Source: JAALLB01 sp964502215 (GTDB lineage: Bacteria > Pseudomonadota > Alphaproteobacteria > Rhizobiales > Rhizobiaceae). Taken from it: a stretch of 60,659 nt of DNA. Location of the stretch: positions 1-60,659 of the forward strand of contig CAZCUN010000014.1 of the NCBI GenBank assembly GCA_964502215.1, written 5' to 3'. A program made the translations under genes and the position numbers. Positions within the stretch are counted from its first letter, which is position 1. Every line of letters begins with the position of its first letter. The notes beneath the pieces are model-generated. The model had not been told where the DNA came from and ran no database searches. It saw only the letters and a program-made list of their open reading frames with translations. Shown here piece by piece: positions 8,020 to 15,968 of the stretch.

Positions 8020-9291
8020 ATGACTGCTATTATAGATATTAATGCACGCGAGATTTTGGATAGCCGTGGCAACCCGACTGTTGAAGTTGATGTTTTGCTA
8101 GAAGATGGTTCATTTGGCCGTGCTGCTGTTCCGTCTGGTGCTTCAACAGGGGCGCATGAAGCAGTTGAATTACGTGACGGTGGTTCTCGTTATCTAGGCA
8201 AAGGCGTTTTAAAGGCTGTTAAGGCAGTCAATACAGATATTATGAATGCAATTGGTGGCATGGATGCAGAAGACCAACGCATTCTCGACCACGCAATGAT
8301 TTCGCTTGATGGTACTGCTAACAAGGCTAAGCTTGGAGCAAATGCAATTCTAGGCGTATCTATGGCGATTGCAAAGGCGGCTGCTGATGCCTCAGGCCTA
8401 CCTCTTTACCGTTATGTTGGAGGGCCAAATGCTTCTGTCCTTCCTGTTCCAATGATGAACATCATCAATGGCGGTGAGCACGCAGACAATCCGATTGATT
8501 TTCAGGAATTCATGATCATGCCTGTTGGTGCAGAAAACATGGGTGATGCAGTACGCATGGGGGCTGAGGTCTTTCATACACTAAAGAAAGAGCTTTCCTC
8601 ACAAGGGCATAATACAAATGTTGGCGATGAAGGTGGCTTTGCTCCCAATATTGGTAGTGCACCAGATGCGCTTGATTTTATTATGAAGTCGATTGAAAAA
8701 GCTGGGTTTAAACCAGGTGAAGATATGTATCTTGCGCTTGATTGTGCATCTACTGAGTTTTTTAAAGATGGTAACTATGTCCTTGCAGGCGAGGGTCGTA
8801 CACTAGAACCTGAAGCAATGGCAGCTTACCTTGATGAACTCGTGAATAAATACCCTATTATCTCTATTGAAGATGGTATGGCAGAAGACGATTGGGATGG
8901 TTGGAAATCTCATACACAATTATCTGGAGAAAAATGCCAATTGGTTGGTGATGATCTATTCGTAACAAATTCAGCGCGTTTAGCAGATGGCATTCGGATG
9001 GGTGTAGCGAATTCTATTCTGGTCAAAGTCAACCAGATTGGCACGCTAACGGAAACACTAAATGCTGTCGAGATGGCACATAAGGCATCTTACACTGCCG
9101 TGATGTCACACAGATCTGGTGAAACAGAAGACGCAACAATTGCTGATCTAGCTGTTGCAACAAATTGTGGGCAAATTAAAACAGGATCTTTGGCACGTTC
9201 TGATCGTTTAGCTAAATATAATCAGCTACTGCGAATTGAAGAAGAGCTGGGTTCTGCTGCAAACTATGCAGGACGTTCAATTCTTAAGTAA
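8020..9291 (+). CDS. eno: Enolase
   Basis: A 423-residue cytosolic glycolytic enzyme interconverting 2-phosphoglycerate and phosphoenolpyruvate. It begins MTAIIDINAREILDSRGNP. Active-site blocks seen include GASTG, DEGGFAPN, the Mg ligands in ALDCAST and ISIEDGM, QLVGDDLFVTN, and SHRSGETED near the C-terminus. The frame is open upstream to 7966, but the ATG at 8020 has an AAGG site 9 bases before it and gives the normal N-terminus. Length matches the family. Confidence 0.97.
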   Translation: MTAIIDINAREILDSRGNPTVEVDVLLEDGSFGRAAVPSGASTGAHEAVELRDGGSRYLGKGVLKAVKAVNTDIMNAIGGMDAEDQRILDHAMISLDGTANKAKLGANAILGVSMAIAKAAADASGLPLYRYVGGPNASVLPVPMMNIINGGEHADNPIDFQEFMIMPVGAENMGDAVRMGAEVFHTLKKELSSQGHNTNVGDEGGFAPNIGSAPDALDFIMKSIEKAGFKPGEDMYLALDCASTEFFKDGNYVLAGEGRTLEPEAMAAYLDELVNKYPIISIEDGMAEDDWDGWKSHTQLSGEKCQLVGDDLFVTNSARLADGIRMGVANSILVKVNQIGTLTETLNAVEMAHKASYTAVMSHRSGETEDATIADLAVATNCGQIKTGSLARSDRLAKYNQLLRIEEELGSAANYAGRSILK

Positions 9292-9303
9292 TCTATATAT
9301 TTG

Positions 9304-9328
9304 CGCTGTCTGGATAAACTGGACAGCG
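9304..9328 (+). terminator. Hairpin after eno
   Basis: A 7-bp stem CGCTGTC/GACAGCG (9304-9310 with 9322-9328) sits 12 bases after the eno stop. There is no T-tract, so it may be a weak terminator or a 3'-end stabilising hairpin. Confidence 0.5.
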
Positions 9329-9399
9329 TAAACACTATATTAACGTGATGGTTATAATTTTACCCAAGTTGAGTATTGTATTGAGTAAAGTTTCAACCC

Positions 9400-9717
9400 T
9401 TGTCCACACGCCAAAGACGTAATTCTAATCTTCATAAATTCATTCTGCCAGTATTCTGTGCAGTCTTGTCTTCTTATTTTATCTATCATTCTATGATTGG
9501 AAAGTATGGTCTTGAGTCTCATAAGAAGACTACAGAACATGCGCGTCAAATGAAATTGCAATTATCATCACTGCAAAAAGAAAGCGCCGAACTTAAGTCT
9601 CGTGTGAAGTTGCTTATGGATGGCTCTATTGAGTACGATGTGCTGGATGAGCAAGCGCGGTATCATCTCAATTTAATTCAAAATGACGAAATAGTTATTA
9701 TGAAAGTTGTTGAATAA
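9400..9717 (+). CDS. ftsB: Septum formation initiator FtsB/DivIC
   Basis: A 105-residue bitopic division protein that, with FtsL and FtsQ, forms a divisome subcomplex. One transmembrane segment (about 13-29) is followed by an alpha-helical coiled coil (about 35-70, ARQMKLQLSSLQKESAELKSRV) and the conserved alphaproteobacterial ending DVLDEQARYHLNLIQNDEIVI. Between eno and pdhA is its usual rhizobial place. The likely start is TTG at 9400: an in-frame stop (9382-9384) leaves no earlier ATG. Confidence 0.88.
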   Translation: MSTRQRRNSNLHKFILPVFCAVLSSYFIYHSMIGKYGLESHKKTTEHARQMKLQLSSLQKESAELKSRVKLLMDGSIEYDVLDEQARYHLNLIQNDEIVIMKVVE

Positions 9718-9724
9718 AGTAATT

Positions 9725-9760
9725 ATTATAATTAACTTAAATCAAGTTAATTATAATTTT
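9725..9760 (+). terminator. AT-rich perfect palindrome between ftsB and pdhA
   Basis: Fourteen-base arms (9725-9738 and 9744-9757) pair perfectly around a 5-base loop, starting 8 bases after the ftsB stop and followed by T residues. It has no GC-rich stem, so it may terminate weakly or act as a DNA-binding site ahead of the pdh promoter. Confidence 0.45.
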
Positions 9761-9820
9761 ATAAAATAAAATCAATGCTTTAGCATAAGTGTAAAGGCAG
9801 ATTTTAAGTGTTTTTACGGA

Positions 9821-9849
9821 TTGATATTTGTTCATTAATCGTCATTATA
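9821..9849 (+). promoter_or_regulatory. Predicted housekeeping promoter of the pdh operon
   Basis: TTGATA (9821-9826) and ATTATA (9844-9849) are separated by 17 bases and lie 26 bases upstream of the pdhA ATG. GGAGAG at 9863-9868 is the ribosome binding site. Predicted from consensus match only. Confidence 0.5.
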
Positions 9850-9874
9850 TGAATAAAAACTTGGAGAGTATTCT

Positions 9875-10906
9875 ATGGCGACTAAGCCCAGCGCTTCTGC
9901 AAAATTAAAAACGACAGTTCACAAAGCACCCAAACCAGCAAAATTCACAAAAGATGAAGAGTTAAAATCGTATAACGATATGCTTTTAATTCGAAGGTTT
10001 GAGGAAAAAGCAGGGCAACTATACGGGATGGGACATATTGGTGGTTTTTGTCACCTTTATATTGGCCAAGAAGCTGTAGTTACTGGTATGCAAATGGCGC
10101 TTAAAGAGGGTGATCAAGTTATTACGGGCTACCGTGATCATGGTCACATGCTCGCATGCGACATGAACCCTGACGGTGTTATGGCTGAATTAACAGGTCG
10201 TAGTAACGGTTACTCGAAGGGTAAAGGCGGCTCTATGCACATGTTCTCCAAGGAGAAAAACTTCTATGGTGGTCATGGTATTGTGGGTGGGCAAGTCTCG
10301 CTTGGTACTGGATTGGCATTCGCCAATAAATATCGTGGCAACGACAATGTTTCGCTAGCTTATTTTGGCGATGGTGCATCAAATCAAGGCCAAGTCTATG
10401 AAAGCTTTAACATGGCTTCATTGTGGGACCTGCCTGTAATTTACGTCATTGAAAACAACCGTTATGCGATGGGCACATCTGTTAAACGTTCATCAGCGCT
10501 GACAGACTTTTCTCAACGTGGCGCATCTTTTAATATTCCTGGCATGGAAGTAGATGGCATGGATGTCCGCGCTGTGAAAGCGGCAGGTGATTATGCCGTT
10601 AAGTGGGCACGTGCAGGTAAAGGGCCATTCATTCTTGAAATGGAAACATACCGTTATCGTGGTCACTCGATGTCTGATCCAGCTAAATATCGCACTAAAG
10701 ATGAAGTTCAGAAAATGCGTGCGGAACAAGATCCGATTGAACAGGTCAAACAACGTATATTAAAAGATAAAAATGCTTCAGAAGATGACTTGAAAGCAAT
10801 GGATAAGAAAATTCGTGAAATTGTTGGTAAAGCAGCGGAATTTGCAATGGCTGATCCTCTTCCTGATGCGAGCGAACTTTATACAAACATCTTGGTGGAG
10901 GCATAA
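9875..10906 (+). CDS. pdhA: Pyruvate dehydrogenase E1 component, alpha subunit
   Basis: A 343-residue subunit of the thiamine-diphosphate-dependent E1 heterotetramer that decarboxylates pyruvate. An Ala/Lys-rich N-terminal extension (1-25) precedes the catalytic domain. Motifs seen: YRDHGH, GGSMHMF, the ThDP/Mg site GDGASNQGQVYESFNMA...VIENN, and the regulatory-loop region YRYRGHSMSDPA. pdhB begins 3 bp after its stop, using the GGAGG inside the last codons as its ribosome binding site. First gene of an operon pdhA-pdhB-lipoprotein-small protein-pdhC. Confidence 0.97.
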   Translation: MATKPSASAKLKTTVHKAPKPAKFTKDEELKSYNDMLLIRRFEEKAGQLYGMGHIGGFCHLYIGQEAVVTGMQMALKEGDQVITGYRDHGHMLACDMNPDGVMAELTGRSNGYSKGKGGSMHMFSKEKNFYGGHGIVGGQVSLGTGLAFANKYRGNDNVSLAYFGDGASNQGQVYESFNMASLWDLPVIYVIENNRYAMGTSVKRSSALTDFSQRGASFNIPGMEVDGMDVRAVKAAGDYAVKWARAGKGPFILEMETYRYRGHSMSDPAKYRTKDEVQKMRAEQDPIEQVKQRILKDKNASEDDLKAMDKKIREIVGKAAEFAMADPLPDASELYTNILVEA

Positions 10907-10909
10907 TCA

Positions 10910-12289
10910 ATGGCTACTGAAATTCTTATGCCAGCGCTTTCTCCTACGATGGAAGAAGGCAACTTAGCAAAATGGCTTGTCAAAGTGGGTGACACTGTTA
11001 CTTCGGGTGATATTATTGCTGAAATCGAAACCGATAAGGCGACAATGGAAGTTGAAGCTGTTGACGAGGGGGTTGTTGCAAAAATTGCAGTTGAAGAGGG
11101 CGCTCAAGGTGTCAAAGTAAACGCAGTTATTGCAATACTTGCAGATGAAGGAGAGGACGCTACCAGCATTGAAGCTTCAAGTACTCCGGATGAAGCCGAG
11201 CCAGCACCTGAGATGAAAGAAGCACCTGCTGCCATGGAAGCTGAGGCGCACGTTGCACCGCCTGTCATTGAGGTGGCAAGCGATCCTGATGTTCCTGAAG
11301 GCACTCAAATGGTATCTATGAGCGTTCGTGAAGCGCTTAATACAGCTATGGCAGAGGAAATGCGTAAAGATGAAGACGTCTTTATTATTGGTGAAGAGGT
11401 CGCTGAATATCAAGGCGCGTATAAAATTACGCAAAACCTGCTTCAAGAGTTTGGTGAAAAACGCGTTGTAGACACGCCAATTACAGAGCATGGCTTTGCA
11501 GGTATTGCGGTTGGTGCTGCAATGACCGGCTTGAAACCAATTGTTGAGTTCATGACCTTCAATTTTGCCATGCAGGCAATTGACCATCTTATTAACTCAG
11601 CTGCAAAGACACTTTATATGTCTGGTGGTCAAATGGGTGCACCTATGGTGTTCCGTGGGCCAAATGGTGCTGCAGCACGTGTTGGCGCTCAACACTCACA
11701 ATGTTATGCCGCTTGGTATAGTCATGTCCCAGGCTTGAAAGTTATCGCGCCCTATACAGCATCTGATGCAAAAGGATTGTTGAAAGCAGCCATTCGTGAT
11801 CCAAACCCTATTATCTTTCTTGAAAATGAAATTTTATATGGTCAATCGTTTGATGTTCCTGACATCGATGATCATGTTTTGCCAATTGGCAAGGCAAGGA
11901 TTCATAAAGAAGGTACAGATTGCACGATCGTTTCGTTTAGCATAGGCATGAAATACGCGATTGAAGCGGCTGAAAAGCTTGAAGCAGAAGGTATTAGTGT
12001 TGAGATTATTGATCTACGCACAATCCGTCCACTTGATATGGAAACTGTTCTAACTTCAGTTAAAAAGACAAACCGTCTGGTAACTGTAGAAGAGGGCTTC
12101 CCGCAATCATCCGTTGGTTGTCACATTGCAAGCCAAGTCATGCAACAAGCATTCGATTATTTGGATGCACCTGTAATTACGATTGCTGGCAAAGACGTGC
12201 CAATGCCTTATGCAGAAAACTTAGAAAAGCTTGCTTTGCCGAACGTTGATGAGGTGATCGAGGCTGTTAAATCGGTGACGTATAGATGA
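10910..12289 (+). CDS. pdhB: Pyruvate dehydrogenase E1 component, beta subunit with N-terminal lipoyl domain
   Basis: A 459-residue protein. Residues 1-80 form a lipoyl domain with the lipoylated lysine in ETDKATME, then a Pro/Ala/Glu-rich linker (about 85-130), then the transketolase-like E1-beta catalytic part (EEVAEYQGAYK, TPITEHGFAGIAVGAA, FMTFNFAMQAID) and C-terminal domain. The lipoyl fusion on E1-beta is typical of alphaproteobacteria. Its lipoyl segment is very similar to that of the E2 encoded downstream. The stop overlaps the start of the lipoprotein gene (ATGA). Confidence 0.97.
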   Translation: MATEILMPALSPTMEEGNLAKWLVKVGDTVTSGDIIAEIETDKATMEVEAVDEGVVAKIAVEEGAQGVKVNAVIAILADEGEDATSIEASSTPDEAEPAPEMKEAPAAMEAEAHVAPPVIEVASDPDVPEGTQMVSMSVREALNTAMAEEMRKDEDVFIIGEEVAEYQGAYKITQNLLQEFGEKRVVDTPITEHGFAGIAVGAAMTGLKPIVEFMTFNFAMQAIDHLINSAAKTLYMSGGQMGAPMVFRGPNGAAARVGAQHSQCYAAWYSHVPGLKVIAPYTASDAKGLLKAAIRDPNPIIFLENEILYGQSFDVPDIDDHVLPIGKARIHKEGTDCTIVSFSIGMKYAIEAAEKLEAEGISVEIIDLRTIRPLDMETVLTSVKKTNRLVTVEEGFPQSSVGCHIASQVMQQAFDYLDAPVITIAGKDVPMPYAENLEKLALPNVDEVIEAVKSVTYR

Positions 12290-12723
12290 ATTTACTTCTG
12301 AGACCGTTTGCAATTTTAGCTACTCTTTCATTCATTGCCTCTTGCTCAACAAGTAGTAATCAGCAAAAACAGTCAGCTAATGCGCTCAATAGTAAATCAG
12401 TCTCATCAATAATATCTCCTTCTGGCTTAAGTTCACAAGAGTTATTAAATCTTGATGTAAATGATAAAAACGAATGGCTCAGATCTTCAATTTTGAAGAC
12501 TTGGGACATAGCATGTAATGTTATAACTGCTGCGCCATTAGGAGCGGATAAAGAAGGTGTATTAAAATTTATACCTGGCAAAGCAGCTACATGGAAAGTT
12601 AACTGTACTTCTGGTGAAGAGTTTTTTGTTTCTATGCCCTCGGAAGCTACAGGTGCAGCACAATTTTTAAAATGCGAACCTGATACTGGCGGCGAAAAAC
12701 GCTGTAGTGCTAGGAGAGCTTAA
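12286..12723 (+). CDS. Lipoprotein of unknown function inside the pdh operon
   Basis: A 145-residue protein with a signal peptide and lipobox (LSFIASC, Cys20), so it should be lipid-anchored in the envelope. The mature part is Ser-rich to about residue 50, then has a compact region with four cysteines (Cys66, Cys105, Cys127 and Cys137 approximately) that could form disulfides. No family recognised. The ATG overlaps the pdhB stop by 4 bp and the next gene follows after 3 bp, so co-expression with pyruvate dehydrogenase is almost certain, although its compartment differs. Confidence 0.75.
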   Translation: MNLLLRPFAILATLSFIASCSTSSNQQKQSANALNSKSVSSIISPSGLSSQELLNLDVNDKNEWLRSSILKTWDIACNVITAAPLGADKEGVLKFIPGKAATWKVNCTSGEEFFVSMPSEATGAAQFLKCEPDTGGEKRCSARRA

Positions 12724-12726
12724 TAA

Positions 12727-13011
12727 ATGCAGCGACTCGATCTTAAATCCTTGCGCTATGATAGATTGGGACGTTCAGTTCTAATTGATGGGCGTAAGGT
12801 TGTTGTTGAGGTTAGCCATGAAGCACTTGAGGCGCTTTCTAATCGTGAACTCACAGCAGATGAAGCGATTATAAAAGTTGCAGAAGAACAAAAGCGTTTA
12901 ACCAAGCTGGCAGAATGGGTGCCGGCTGATGATGGTAAAATACATATTACGACAAACATGCTTATGAATGATGGCGTGTTTGCGAGTGGAGAAGCAGACA
13001 ATGCCAATTGA
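12727..13011 (+). CDS. Small protein of unknown function (DUF1488-like pattern) between pdhB and pdhC
   Basis: A 94-residue soluble protein. It has a strand pair (SVLIDGRKVVVEVS), a helix (HEALEALSN), a longer helix (about 45-65) and a final strand (KIHITTNML). The order and the HEALE...ITTNML anchors resemble DUF1488 proteins, but the match is by eye and weak. GGAG at its 3' end serves as the ribosome binding site of pdhC, whose ATG lies 11 bp before this gene's stop. This position in other Rhizobiales often holds a different short gene. Confidence 0.65.
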   Translation: MQRLDLKSLRYDRLGRSVLIDGRKVVVEVSHEALEALSNRELTADEAIIKVAEEQKRLTKLAEWVPADDGKIHITTNMLMNDGVFASGEADNAN

Positions 13012-14332
13012 AATCACAATGCCAGCCTTATCGCCAACCATGGAAGAGGGTAACCTTGCCAAGTGGCACGTAAAAGAAGGCGATAGCGTCTCTTCTGGTG
13101 ATATTATTGCCGAGATCGAAACCGATAAAGCCACTATGGAGGTGGAATCGATTGATGAAGGTACTGTTGCTAAAATTATGGTTGAAGAAGGCGCGCAAGG
13201 CGTAAAGGTCAACGCGGTAATTGCTGTACTTGCAGAAGAGGGCGAAGATGTTAGCGCAATTGATTCACCTGCACCTGCTGCTCCTGAAATGGCACAAGAA
13301 CCTGCTAAAACTGAAGCGCCAGCAGCACCTGAAGAAATGGCTGCTCCAGCAGCTCACGAAACAATGGCTGCTGCTCCAGCATCTATGCCTAAACAAGATG
13401 GCGAACGGGTTTTTGCTTCACCATTAGCGCGTCGTATTGCCGAGCAAAATGGCGTTGATCTTTCTAGCGTATCTGGTTCAGGTCCTCATGGCCGTATCGT
13501 AAAATCTGACGTTGAGGGCAAGAGTGGATCGCAAACTTCTGCCGCCCCTAAATCATCCTCACCAGGCCAATCTAATGCGATGGCAAGTGGTATGTCGGAT
13601 GATCAGGTTTTAGCGTTTTATGAAGAAGGCAAGTATGAAATTCTACCGCATAACGGTATGCGCCGTGCGATTGCATCGCGCTTAACAGAATCTACTCAAA
13701 CCATTCCATCATACAATTTGACGATGGAATGTGAGTTAGATGCCATGTTAAAATTACGCAGTGAAATTAATGCATCAGCACCAATTGGTGAAGACGAAAA
13801 GCCTGTGTTTAAAATTTCGGTCAATGACTTTATAATCAAAGCGCTTGCACTTGCATTGCGTGACGTGCCAATGGCAAATGCCTCATGGTCGTCCGATGCA
13901 CGAATTCTGCACAAGCATTCTGATGTTGGTGTTGCGGTTGCAATTGAAGACGGTTTGATTACGCCAATCGTACGCGAAGCTGAGCTTAAAACACTTTCTG
14001 CTATTTCAATTGAAATGAAAGACCTTGCAAAACGCGCCAGAGATTTAAAACTTGCACCGCATGAATTCCAAGGCGGTTCAACGGCTGTATCCAATTTAGG
14101 CATGTTTGGTGTTTCAAATTTCACATCGATCATCAACCCGCCACAAGCATCTATTATTTCCATTGGTGCAGGTGAAAAACGTGCTGTTGTGAAAGACGGT
14201 GCACTTGCCATGGCAACGGTAATGACCACAACGTTTGCTTTCGATCACCGTGTCATTGATGGTGCTCTTGGTGGACAGCTTGGCGTTGCATTCAAAAAAT
14301 ACATCGAAAACCCAATGGGTATGCTTGTATAA
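13001..14332 (+). CDS. pdhC: Dihydrolipoamide acetyltransferase (E2 of pyruvate dehydrogenase)
   Basis: A 443-residue E2 that transfers acetyl groups from lipoamide to CoA and forms the core of the complex. Order: lipoyl domain (1-80, lysine in ETDKATME), Ala/Pro/Glu linker, E1/E3-binding domain (about 135-175, ASPLARRIAEQNGVDLSSV), second linker, and catalytic domain with the C-terminal FDHRVIDGALG active-site histidine. The frame is open to 12968 but the ATG at 13001 with GGAG upstream gives the family N-terminus. Confidence 0.97.
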   Translation: MPIEITMPALSPTMEEGNLAKWHVKEGDSVSSGDIIAEIETDKATMEVESIDEGTVAKIMVEEGAQGVKVNAVIAVLAEEGEDVSAIDSPAPAAPEMAQEPAKTEAPAAPEEMAAPAAHETMAAAPASMPKQDGERVFASPLARRIAEQNGVDLSSVSGSGPHGRIVKSDVEGKSGSQTSAAPKSSSPGQSNAMASGMSDDQVLAFYEEGKYEILPHNGMRRAIASRLTESTQTIPSYNLTMECELDAMLKLRSEINASAPIGEDEKPVFKISVNDFIIKALALALRDVPMANASWSSDARILHKHSDVGVAVAIEDGLITPIVREAELKTLSAISIEMKDLAKRARDLKLAPHEFQGGSTAVSNLGMFGVSNFTSIINPPQASIISIGAGEKRAVVKDGALAMATVMTTTFAFDHRVIDGALGGQLGVAFKKYIENPMGMLV

Positions 14333-14342
14333 AAGGGGTAGT

Positions 14343-14615
14343 TTAATTTTGCCCAGTATCGCTACTTTGATTGACTTCGTTAGCAGGTTCTATTTGTTTT
14401 GTTTTCAAGTGGTCAGCGATATCTTGTCCAAAACGCGCCATTCCAAGCGCAATAATAGCAGCATAAACGATGCTTGTAACAGCCTTAATCCATCGGATTG
14501 TAAGCACTTGAGTAAAAGAACGAAAAACCAACAAGACCATCAAGCCCAAGCCTGGGCCTTTTACAATCCATGGCAAAGGTTTTATGTTAGTTATCAAATA
14601 ATCAATAATGTCCAA
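14343..14615 (-). CDS. Small membrane protein of unknown function
   Basis: A 90-residue protein on the strand opposite to its neighbours, ending 10 bp from pdhC. Two hydrophobic stretches are seen (about 15-33, KGPGLGLMVLLVFRSF; about 42-60, WIKAVTSIVYAAIIALG), then a polar tail. Segments of this kind occur in short proteins beside the pdh genes of other Rhizobiales, which supports it being real, but I cannot name a family. No clear ribosome binding site. A plus-strand frame over the same bases (14235-14717) looks like a shadow. Confidence 0.5.
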   Translation of the reverse strand: MDIIDYLITNIKPLPWIVKGPGLGLMVLLVFRSFTQVLTIRWIKAVTSIVYAAIIALGMARFGQDIADHLKTKQIEPANEVNQSSDTGQN

Positions 14616-14709
14616 GGCGCACGATCTCCCAACTTATTTTGTACATTCTTATCTGATTCTGACGTTAATTGGGCAAACGCAATTACAAAGAAAATAACTG
14701 GGGGGATAA

Positions 14710-15303
14710 ATGTCTAATATTTCTATCCGTCCAGCCACTCGCAATGATGCAGCTGATCTAGCTATTCTTGATAATATAGCCGGTCATGGCATCCCGATTA
14801 TATTCTGGAAAGAAATCGGCAACAGCAACCGTATTGAAGATGCGCTTGCGACAGGGCGCGAGCGTCTGGCAGATGATGATGAGTTTTATAATTGGAAAAA
14901 AGCACGTATTGCGCTTGAAGACGATAGCGTGGTTGGAAGCTCTATCAGCTACATTATGCCAGAGCCTGACGAAGAGTCAGAGAGCATAAAGCAAAATAAT
15001 AAGCCCTTTAAACCAATATTTGAATTATACGATGAATGCATAGACCATTGGTTCATAGATGCTCTCGCTGTATATCCATCCGCTCAAGGTAAGGGGGTTG
15101 GAAAACGGTTGTTTGATGACAGCATTACTTTAGGAACATCAACAGGCGCAAAGACTATGAGTGTTATTGTTGAGGATACAAACCAAGTGGCTTACTCGCT
15201 TTATCGTGCTTACGGATTTGACGTTGTAAACCAGCGTGATTTCATATCCTTTGAAGGTGCGGGTGAAATTAATGAGTGGCTTTTGATGTCGAGAACGCTT
15301 TGA
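14710..15303 (+). CDS. GNAT-family N-acetyltransferase
   Basis: A 197-residue protein starting ISIRPATRNDAADLAILDN, the usual first strand and helix of GNAT proteins. The acetyl-CoA binding motif is LAVYPSAQGKGVGKRLFDD (about 116-134), followed by a NQVAYSLYRAYGFDVV helix-strand. A GGGGG tract precedes the ATG. The substrate, small molecule or protein, is unknown. Its TGA overlaps the ATG of the SGNH hydrolase gene by one base. Confidence 0.85.
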   Translation: MSNISIRPATRNDAADLAILDNIAGHGIPIIFWKEIGNSNRIEDALATGRERLADDDEFYNWKKARIALEDDSVVGSSISYIMPEPDEESESIKQNNKPFKPIFELYDECIDHWFIDALAVYPSAQGKGVGKRLFDDSITLGTSTGAKTMSVIVEDTNQVAYSLYRAYGFDVVNQRDFISFEGAGEINEWLLMSRTL

Positions 15304-15938
15304 TGAAAACTATTCTCATCTATGGTGATTCATTGACTTGGGGATCTGTCCCGGGTGAGGCTAAACGCCATGAGCGCAATATTCGTTGGCCTAATGTTAT
15401 GGGTAATGAGTTAGGTGAGGGCTATGAGATTATCACAGATGGCCTGCGTGGGCGTTTAACGGCTTATGATGAAAACTTATCAGATAGTAATCGCAACGCT
15501 TCTCAAACCTTGCCTACAGCGCTTTATGCACATGCACCATTAGATTTGGTGATTTTGATGCTAGGCACGAATGATATGCAGCCGCATATTGCAGGAACTT
15601 CGATTGCTGCCATGCAGGGCATGAGGCGCTTGGTAACAATTGTGCAAAACCATTTTGCTGGGCCAGATATTATAACGCCTAAAGTTTTAATCGTAGCACC
15701 GCCAAAGCTTTGCAAAACCGACGACGAATTTTATACAGGCTTCTTTGCAGGCACGATTGAACAATCTTTTAAGCTGTCAGAGTATTATTTACAGATAGCG
15801 CAAGAAAAAGACTGCGATTTTTTTGATACAAACAAAGTCGCCCAAACATCGCCAATTGACGGTGTGCATGTGGATGCAGAAAATACAATGAATATCGGCA
15901 AGGCTTTAGCAGCTGTCGTTCAAACTATATTGAATTAA
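15303..15938 (+). CDS. SGNH/GDSL hydrolase
   Basis: A 211-residue esterase-type hydrolase. Block I is GDSLTWG with nucleophile Ser10, block III is LGTNDMQ, and block V is DGVHVDAEN with the catalytic Asp-x-x-His. The frame is open 27 bases further upstream, but the ATG at 15303, translationally coupled to the GNAT stop (TGATG), gives the family start. Similar to arylesterase-like SGNH enzymes found between pdhC and lpd in Rhizobiales. No signal peptide, so cytosolic. Confidence 0.88.
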   Translation: MKTILIYGDSLTWGSVPGEAKRHERNIRWPNVMGNELGEGYEIITDGLRGRLTAYDENLSDSNRNASQTLPTALYAHAPLDLVILMLGTNDMQPHIAGTSIAAMQGMRRLVTIVQNHFAGPDIITPKVLIVAPPKLCKTDDEFYTGFFAGTIEQSFKLSEYYLQIAQEKDCDFFDTNKVAQTSPIDGVHVDAENTMNIGKALAAVVQTILN

Positions 15939-15968
15939 CAAGCTCAGTTGAGTTTAAGGAGAATGCAA

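Noticed and set aside
14235..14717. 160-residue plus-strand frame overlapping the end of pdhC
   Set aside because: It overlaps about 100 bp of the well-conserved pdhC catalytic end, its composition is not protein-like, and the minus-strand membrane protein explains part of the same bases better.
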